Shown: piece by piece, positions 16,249 through 20,144 of the stretch
Layout of the letters: each line of letters starts with the position of its first letter
How positions within the stretch are numbered: position 1 is the first letter of the stretch
From: a virus
Virus record (IMG/VR): IMGVR_UViG_3300008952_003255
Span: 1 to 20,144 of that record
Strand: one strand, 5' to 3'
Length of the DNA: 20,144 nucleotides
Position numbers and translations under genes: made by a program
Notes under the pieces: generated by a model
The model's database searches: none
Seen by the model: the letters and a program-made list of their open reading frames with translations, nothing else
Told to the model about the DNA's origin: nothing

Positions 16249-16256
16249 ATTGCAGC

Positions 16257-16445
16257 GTGAGAGAAAACTCAAAACTATCACCCAAGGAAGCCTGTGCGTG
16301 GCTGCGCAGCCGTGGCTATGAAGTATCGCAGAAGCCGATTCTGCTAATGTGCCACCGAGGAGAGTTGCGGGGTGCCGTTAAGATTGGCGGGCGATGGTTC
16401 ATCCCCTGCGAATCTCTGCATCGGCTTGTCGACCCAGTCGTCTAG
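16257..16445 (+). CDS. Helix-turn-helix / excisionase-like protein, 62 aa
   Basis: A 62-residue basic protein and the only plus-strand gene supported here. LSPKEACAWLRSRGYEVSQKPILLMCHRGELRGAVKIGGRWFIPCESLHRLV follows the MerR/excisionase (HTH_17) plan: helix S-x-x-E-A-x-x-x-L, recognition helix, then G-x-(K)-I-G-G-R-W-F-I-P wing and a closing helix. The GTG start has a very strong ribosome site. Its last 102 bp overlap, in antisense, the 3' end of the two-domain serine recombinase. By position it could be a recombination directionality factor for that recombinase, or a repressor of the structural promoter. No function is proven. Confidence 0.75.
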   Translation: MRENSKLSPKEACAWLRSRGYEVSQKPILLMCHRGELRGAVKIGGRWFIPCESLHRLVDPVV

Positions 16446-17873
16446 GTCCAGCACTTCGCGGACTTCACAAAGGTCGCGACGAAGATCCTTCACTCGACAC
16501 CGCGTCCATTCTCGTAGGACCATCCCGTTTCTGACACGTGGTCGGCCGGACAGCCAGTCTTTCAGGGCCTGCTTATGGGGTGATGGCATCTTACCTCTAT
16601 GGGCACGACGCATAATAAGATCAGGATCAAAGCCGTTTCGCGGCATGACGGGACGGTTCTGCCGCTTCGCAACACGACTCTCCATCGTGTCAGCGACTTT
16701 GTCCTGTGACAGACCCAGATTCAGCAGGTCTTCCGCCTCCAGCATTTCATTAATGGCCACCATATTGGGATGAGCCGCCCATTCCCCGGTAACAGGATCG
16801 TCGACAGACTTCATCCAATACGGCAAGTGACGCGCTGAATGCCACTTCCCTTTGAGTAATCGTCGGTGCTTCAACGCAAGACGGATCCTCACGCTCGAAG
16901 CACGAGACTCCCAGCTCGCCATCATCGCTAACAGCTCAATGAGCTGAAGACCGATCTCCGAACGAGTGTCCACGCCGCAACAGGTCACCACGCTGACGCC
17001 GCGTTCACTCAGTGCCTGGATCGAAATCGCCATATCGCGAACCGAACGGAACAACCTGTCGACACGCGAAACAACAATGCAGTCCCCGGATCGCAGTTCC
17101 TGATGCAGTTCACTGCCGGCAGGTCGGTGTTTCCAGTCGACAGCGAACGCTGAAACGCCATGATCAACGAAGACTTCGTCGGCATCATGCAGCCCATCAG
17201 CACACAACTGATCAATCCGGCTGTTGACCTGCTCGGTTTGAGCTTCCATGTCCTGAACACTTCGCGAGACGCGAACATATCCGAACACTCGTCCCACTTT
17301 TTCCTGCTCTTTTGGTTCCGGTGGCTCCCCGAGCTTGTGGACTTCAGCCAGTAACGGGTCATCGGACTGACGACGAGATGGCGGTAGTTCATGCTTTTTC
17401 CGTCGACCGCGAAAACGATAGGAGTCCCGGACCCTCTGGCTGATCAGCTCTGACTTGTACTGTGCAAAAGACGCCATCACATGCGCCATCAGCCGGCCTG
17501 TCGCCGTCTGCATGTCCACCTGATCAGAGACGAAGATCGGGTTGATCTCGGCCTTCTGGAACTTCGGCCATGTATGACTGAAATCATGGACGGAACGAAA
17601 CGCCCGATCCAAAGACAGGAAGGCAATGTTGTCTCCGGGCTTGCAGGCAAACCATAACTGCTGGAATCCCGGCCGTTCAAACAGGGGTATCTTCCACGCC
17701 GATACACCGGGGTCAGAAAAGACCCCGGGATTGTCGTAGTTCGATTCCTCCCCCAGTGTCAGGCCGTGACGCTCGCAATAGGAACGGCACTCACGAGCCT
17801 GATCAGGCAGGGAGGATCCATCGACCACCTGTTCTTTCGACGAAACTCTGCAGTAAATGTATGTGTTACCCAA
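16344..17873 (-). CDS. Serine recombinase with two tandem catalytic domains, 509 aa
   Basis: Serine recombinases cut and rejoin DNA through a covalent 5'-phosphoserine link. This protein has two resolvase-type catalytic domains in one chain. Domain 1 (about 3-157) has YCRVSS with Ser11 and Arg9, DPGVSAW, and LDRAFR (Arg90, Arg93), ending in a long helix ATGRLMAHVMASFAQYKSEL. Domain 2 (about 195-340) repeats the plan: YVRVSR with Ser203 and Arg201, DHGVSAF, VDRLFR (Arg273, Arg276) and helix IGLQLIELLAMMASWESRA. Both appear intact. A basic C-terminus follows, with a possible helix-turn-helix near 375-410. The start is TTG with AAGGA 6 nt before it, overlapping the previous stop, so it is coupled to a decoration gene. 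It may be the integrase or an invertase/resolvase. Confidence 0.9.
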   Translation of the reverse strand: MGNTYIYCRVSSKEQVVDGSSLPDQARECRSYCERHGLTLGEESNYDNPGVFSDPGVSAWKIPLFERPGFQQLWFACKPGDNIAFLSLDRAFRSVHDFSHTWPKFQKAEINPIFVSDQVDMQTATGRLMAHVMASFAQYKSELISQRVRDSYRFRGRRKKHELPPSRRQSDDPLLAEVHKLGEPPEPKEQEKVGRVFGYVRVSRSVQDMEAQTEQVNSRIDQLCADGLHDADEVFVDHGVSAFAVDWKHRPAGSELHQELRSGDCIVVSRVDRLFRSVRDMAISIQALSERGVSVVTCCGVDTRSEIGLQLIELLAMMASWESRASSVRIRLALKHRRLLKGKWHSARHLPYWMKSVDDPVTGEWAAHPNMVAINEMLEAEDLLNLGLSQDKVADTMESRVAKRQNRPVMPRNGFDPDLIMRRAHRGKMPSPHKQALKDWLSGRPRVRNGMVLREWTRCRVKDLRRDLCEVREVLDLDDWVDKPMQRFAGDEPSPANLNGTPQLSSVAH

Positions 17874-17882
17874 TGCTGATCC

Positions 17883-18290
17883 TTACAGAATGATTGTGTT
17901 CGCCGGATTGACGACCCAGATGTAGGCAATACTGGTCGTCTCAGCCCAGAAGATCGGAACGACAGCGTCACCGGTTGTCAGGTCAGACTGCGGGGCAATC
18001 TTTCCTGAGTTCGTGGACAGGCAGTACGTCACGCCTTTTGTCAGGATCGCCCCCAGGTCGACCCGGGCACCCTGTGGAAGCAACAGGCCCGTCCCGCCTG
18101 TACTACTGGTGCTGTAACAAATCCCCGCGACTTCATCTTTGTCCGTGTCTGAAGCCGTAGCCTTGCTGTAAGCACCAGTGTTGTCGACATACAAAGGCTG
18201 GAACATCGTCACGGCCTCCCCGACTTCGACCGACATCATTTGCATGCCGGCGTCCAGAAGTGTGACAGTTCCAATCGTTAAGTCCGCCAT
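17883..18290 (-). CDS. Second decoration-like virion protein, 135 aa
   Basis: A compact beta-rich protein (MADLTIGTVTLLDAGMQMMSVEVGEAVTMFQPLYVDNTGAYSKATASD...), of the DUF2190-like or phage capsid decoration type: an N-terminal strand pair, G-x-A-V-x-x-x-Q-P-L-Y-V-D, then a Gly/Thr-rich loop and a C-terminal strand ending IAYIWVVNPANTIIL. The ATG has GGAGGAG 6 nt upstream. It is coupled to the recombinase, whose ribosome site overlaps its stop, and is separated from the main head genes by that recombinase. Function inferred from similarity of plan to small head proteins. Confidence 0.75.
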   Translation of the reverse strand: MADLTIGTVTLLDAGMQMMSVEVGEAVTMFQPLYVDNTGAYSKATASDTDKDEVAGICYSTSSTGGTGLLLPQGARVDLGAILTKGVTYCLSTNSGKIAPQSDLTTGDAVVPIFWAETTSIAYIWVVNPANTIIL

Positions 18291-18296
18291 GAAAAT

Positions 18297-18303
18297 CTCC
18301 TCC
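18297..18303 (-). promoter_or_regulatory. Ribosome binding site of decoration-like gene
   Basis: GGAGGAG on the minus strand, 6 nt before ATG 18290. It is among the strongest in the window and suggests high expression, as expected for a virion protein. Confidence 0.65.
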
Positions 18304-18693
18304 CTAAGTTGTCATCCATGTGAACACGGGGATGTGAAGTTTCCCCGCAGTAAGTTTAGCTCGCTCCAGATACTTCGCTTCTGTCGGCTTGCCACGCAAA
18401 AGCAGGATAATAGCCGGCTGTCGCTCCGTCATGAGTCCATAGTACACCGCCTGTGCTATTCCTTCGTGCGCTGTCTTCACCCAGTCGACTTCGCACGCCA
18501 GTGTGTCCGTCAGGATGTCTACTCGCCCTCTGCACGGTAATTGGTATTCGGCAACACCTCCCATTTGCTCCGCAAGCCAGCGGGACCAGACAGGCTCAGG
18601 GTCCGTTGGTAATGGCCTTTCGCGATGAGAGCCCTCTTCCGTCAACTCTTCTTCCTCATGTTCTTCACGAACACCGGACGCAGAGCAAACCAT
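18304..18693 (-). CDS. PD-(D/E)XK nuclease-like protein, up to 129 aa
   Basis: The core GRVDILTDTLACEVDWVKTA continues into a helix HEGIAQAVYYGLM and a strand PAIILLLRG. That is Asp59 on one strand and Glu68-x-Asp70...Lys73 on the next, followed by a Q-A-x-Y-Y helix, a plan shared with small PD-(D/E)XK-like phage and bacterial proteins. A real endonuclease role is not proven; some relatives are of unknown function. The first 30 residues are acidic and may not be translated: an alternative TTG start at 18645 forms TTGA with the stop of the upstream helix-turn-helix gene. The gene follows that regulator directly in the same orientation. Confidence 0.7.
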   Translation of the reverse strand: MVCSASGVREEHEEEELTEEGSHRERPLPTDPEPVWSRWLAEQMGGVAEYQLPCRGRVDILTDTLACEVDWVKTAHEGIAQAVYYGLMTERQPAIILLLRGKPTEAKYLERAKLTAGKLHIPVFTWMTT

Positions 18694-18953
18694 CCCCCGG
18701 CATCCGAATACTCCGCATCAGATCCCAGCTCCTTCAGCAGCTTGATGTCACGGCGAACTGTGTCCTGAGATACACACAGCACTCGCGAAAGCTGTTCACG
18801 CGAATAGGGAGCGGTCATCAGTAAACCCTCAAGCTCCATGAGTCTCTTGGTCTGATCTTTACCCAACGATCCAACCTTACCTGGCTTGTCCTCTTCCCGG
18901 ATGCCTGCAGGAATCTCCACCGATACCAAATCATCACCCGGTTGCCGTTTCAC
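18642..18953 (-). CDS. DeoR-like helix-turn-helix regulator, about 103 aa
   Basis: The clear part is the C-terminal half: TKRLMELEGLLMTAPYSREQ, then LSRVLCVSQDTVRRDIKLLKELG, the classic DeoR/HTH_11-type helix-turn-helix with S-x-D-T-V-R-R-D-I in the recognition helix, followed by a small wing (GGWFALRPVF). It probably binds DNA as a transcriptional regulator of this accessory region, or as a packaging or replication factor. The start is uncertain. The frame is open back to a GTG at 19052, but the GTG at 18953 behind GGAGG is chosen because the longer version overlaps the end of the upstream gene. Starts nearer 18920 are also possible. Confidence 0.65.
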   Translation of the reverse strand: MKRQPGDDLVSVEIPAGIREEDKPGKVGSLGKDQTKRLMELEGLLMTAPYSREQLSRVLCVSQDTVRRDIKLLKELGSDAEYSDAGGWFALRPVFVKNMRKKS

Positions 18954-19021
18954 GTTCCTCCAATGCCTCCATGTCTTCAATCGTGAGGGCACGGTTCTGC
19001 GCCCATTCACAGAATAAACCG

Positions 19022-19291
19022 CTACTCGTCCCCGTCCTTCATCTCTTTCCACGCCGTGATCACCTTGAGAGCCCCGGCAAACGCCAGTAAACCCACAAGT
19101 TCCTCCGGATCCAGATTCCTGCCGGGACGGGACCGGGGGACGAGCGGAGCGATGTACTCCGTCACGAACTTGTAGAACTCGGTTTCACCACTCCATTCCA
19201 TTAGATCGATCAGCATCTGCTGCACCTGATCCCCCTTGTGAATCATCAAAACCCAGAACTGCTCATCGCTCACTTCCTCCTCGTTAGTCAT
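19022..19291 (-). CDS. Small acidic hypothetical protein, 89 aa
   Basis: MTNEEEVSDEQFWVLMIHKG opens a largely helical protein (QVQQMLIDLMEWSGETEFYKFVTEYIAPLVP; EELVGLLAFAGALKVITAWKEM). No family recognised. I start at ATG 19291, which has AGGAAGAGG upstream; a longer frame reaching 19339 would overlap the previous gene by much more. As written it overlaps that gene by 8 bp, a typical coupled arrangement. Role unknown; it lies among small accessory genes with a zinc protein and a regulator. Confidence 0.65.
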   Translation of the reverse strand: MTNEEEVSDEQFWVLMIHKGDQVQQMLIDLMEWSGETEFYKFVTEYIAPLVPRSRPGRNLDPEELVGLLAFAGALKVITAWKEMKDGDE

Positions 19292-19499
19292 TGGCCTCTT
19301 CCTGAGGACAGGCGTCGATTCGACGCGGTGAAAAACCACACCATCGCTCAGACCTCTCCAGTTCCGCCACCTGAGGATGGCCGCACATGAAGTCGGTCAC
19401 GCTGTCCATCGGTATAAGACCACGCTCCCGGCTGAAGTCATGCTGCTCCAAATGCCGGCAGTGCCCGCACGGTGGATTATTGGCCCCCGATCGCTTCAT
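19284..19499 (-). CDS. Small Cys-rich zinc-binding protein, 71 aa
   Basis: Cys11-x2-Cys14 (CGHC) and Cys39-x-His41 (CGHP), followed by Cys54 and Cys64, make a probable zinc-binding site in a 71-residue protein. The start ATG has GAAGGG about 7 nt upstream. It lies between an unknown small gene and the 89-aa acidic protein, overlapping the latter by 8 bp. Small phage zinc proteins of this kind are often regulators or DNA-interacting factors, but the exact role is unknown. Confidence 0.7.
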   Translation of the reverse strand: MKRSGANNPPCGHCRHLEQHDFSRERGLIPMDSVTDFMCGHPQVAELERSERWCGFSPRRIDACPQEEAND

Positions 19500-19510
19500 C
19501 TCGAATCCCT

Positions 19511-19729
19511 TCAGAACGGGACCGACGCCCCAACGCCGATCCCGCTCAACGCCTCCCGGATAAACTCGCGCGAACGATGAGGCATCCGCACGACAATGTC
19601 CTCGATTAACTGCCCGTCCGCTGACCTGCGACGAACCTCTTTCACATCCTGAACGATCGACCGGCTTTCATTCCTGACGAATTCGCCTTCTGGTCTGGCC
19701 CTCGAACGCCCCAAATTCCCGTTTGTCAT
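19511..19729 (-). CDS. Basic hypothetical protein, 72 aa
   Basis: A short charged protein (MTNGNLGRSRARPEGEFVRNE, then SIVQDVKEVRRRSADGQLIEDIVVRMPHRSREFIREAL) with no recognised family. The ATG at 19729 forms ATGA with the stop of the methyltransferase fragment, which implies that the fragment is still translated or was until recently. A TTG two codons upstream (19735) is an alternative start. Arg-rich composition is compatible with nucleic-acid binding but does not show it. Confidence 0.55.
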   Translation of the reverse strand: MTNGNLGRSRARPEGEFVRNESRSIVQDVKEVRRRSADGQLIEDIVVRMPHRSREFIREALSGIGVGASVPF

Positions 19730-19953
19730 CGCCAATCATCTTCCCGGAGGCTGTTGTGCAACGTCGTCGTGAGCTGATTGAGCTGTTCTTTTATGCTCCC
19801 CCTGTAATCAGTATTGGGCACGTCCGGCCAATGTCGTTTCAAGACCCGTTGGCAGTACGGGTCAATCTCAACCTGCCACGCACACTGCATTCCGGCTCGA
19901 TCAAAACCAAGGTCAAACCCACCGATCCCGGAAAACAAACTGCCGTATAACAA
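19726..19953 (-). pseudogene. N-terminal fragment of C5-cytosine DNA methyltransferase
   Basis: The first ~45 residues are unmistakable: SLFSGIGGFDLGFDRAGMQC contains motif I (F-x-G-x-G, SAM binding), and AWQVEIDPYCQRVLKRHWPDVPN continues into motif II (V-E-I-D). Full enzymes have about 300-450 residues and a catalytic Pro-Cys motif IV near residue 70-80; here the protein stops at residue 75 without it, so it cannot methylate DNA alone. The last ~30 residues (YRGSIKEQLNQLTTTLHNSL) do not look like the family. The start is TTG at 19953 without a clear ribosome site, and its first codons overlap the left box of the attC-like element. Most likely a deletion or recombination remnant. Confidence 0.8.
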
Positions 19954-20035
19954 AAAATTGCACCGGAGCCGCGATTGCGGGCGTGTTCGCGTGGTCGGCT
20001 CAACCCTCGCGGCCCGGTGATTTTAGACGTTAGCC
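19945..20035 (+). other. Integron attC-like recombination site
   Basis: About 91 bp with the layout of an attC. The left box GTATAAC (19945-19951) and right box GTTAGCC (20029-20035) bracket an inner imperfect stem: CACCGGAGCCGCGA (19961-19974) pairs with TCGCGGCCCGGTG (20007-20019), except for one extra A in the left arm, the extrahelical base expected in an attC. The outer boxes are only partly complementary. The right GTT and the bulge in the left arm point to plus-strand orientation. I recall repeated elements of this shape in Planctomycetota genomes, which informs the host guess. The fragmentary methyltransferase begins inside its left box. Confidence 0.6.
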
Positions 20036-20144
20036 AGCTAAACGAAACACGAACCCAGCGTACACTGCTGGACCGTTGCCGCTGACTCGTCAGTGTCAAT
20101 GTCCGCCTCACCCAACGGCACCAACGAACGGTGCAGCCACGTTC
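20036..20144. other. Unassigned right-edge sequence
   Basis: The 109 bp after the attC-like element hold no frame or motif I can support. If the element is a true attC, this would be the start of the next cassette. Confidence 0.3.

Larger units (their letters stand above)
16110..16256. promoter_or_regulatory. Divergent intergenic region between scaffold and plus-strand gene
   Basis: This 147-bp gap is the only one in the window from which genes leave in both directions. It therefore probably holds the promoters of the structural operon (minus) and of the excisionase-like gene (plus). No strong consensus -35/-10 pair is evident; on the minus strand TATACATAA near 16140 is a weak -10 candidate. 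A 40-bp dyad lies in the middle and is listed separately. Confidence 0.35.

Noticed and set aside
16302-16317. Palindrome GGCTGCGCAGCC inside the plus-strand gene
   Set aside because: It lies in coding sequence with no T-run or partner site, so a terminator or operator role is not supported.
18934-18972. Twelve-codon frame MEALEERETATG ahead of the helix-turn-helix gene
   Set aside because: It looks protein-like upstream of its ATG as well, but no usable start exists for the longer version and it overlaps the regulator, so it is not annotated.
19723-19950. 75-codon plus-strand frame ending in the attC-like left box
   Set aside because: Ending with TAA in the left box is typical of cassette genes, but the same DNA clearly encodes the methyltransferase motif I on the other strand, so this frame is treated as a shadow.

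Overview
The window is most simply read as part of a tailed-phage (Caudoviricetes) genome or prophage. Nearly all genes lie on the minus strand in one tightly packed series, with many ATGA-type stop/start overlaps. The exception is one small plus-strand gene at 16257-16445. The host cannot be proven from sequence alone. An integron attC-like element at the right edge looks like those I recall from Planctomycetota, and the mixed composition and Ser-Glu-Ser repeat protein at the left edge would fit. Assignment to a planctomycete phage or prophage is therefore an inference.

In transcription order (right to left), the right edge (about 19950-20144) carries the attC-like hairpin. It abuts an N-terminal fragment of a C5-cytosine DNA methyltransferase that has motif I but ends before the catalytic PCQ motif. 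A run of small accessory genes follows (18304-19729): an unknown protein, a Cys-rich zinc-binding protein, a small acidic protein, a DeoR-like helix-turn-helix protein and a PD-(D/E)XK nuclease-like protein.

Next come a small decoration-like virion protein (17883-18290) and a 509-residue serine recombinase (16344-17873). The recombinase carries two complete resolvase catalytic domains in tandem, which is the most unusual gene here. Converging on it and overlapping its 3' end is a plus-strand helix-turn-helix/excisionase-like gene. A 40-bp dyad centred on GAATTC lies in the divergent gap between that gene and the scaffold gene.

The virion module then reads scaffold, major capsid protein, decoration-like protein, a probable tRNA-Ile(UAU), zinc-ribbon protein (small-terminase position), large terminase, small conserved protein, portal with a long coiled-coil tail, two small proteins, neck adaptor, probable tail terminator, tail tube, two small genes in the tail-chaperone position, two probable distal-tail/hub proteins, an unknown virion-type protein, and the start of a Ser-Glu-Ser pentapeptide-repeat protein that runs off the left edge. 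Scaffold and capsid genes precede the terminase and portal, the reverse of the usual order, and no large tape-measure gene is present between the tube and hub genes.

Together the genes supply DNA packaging, head assembly, neck and tail. The recombinase and excisionase-like pair suggest integration or DNA rearrangement. Functions of the tail and accessory genes rest mostly on gene order and composition, and are marked accordingly.
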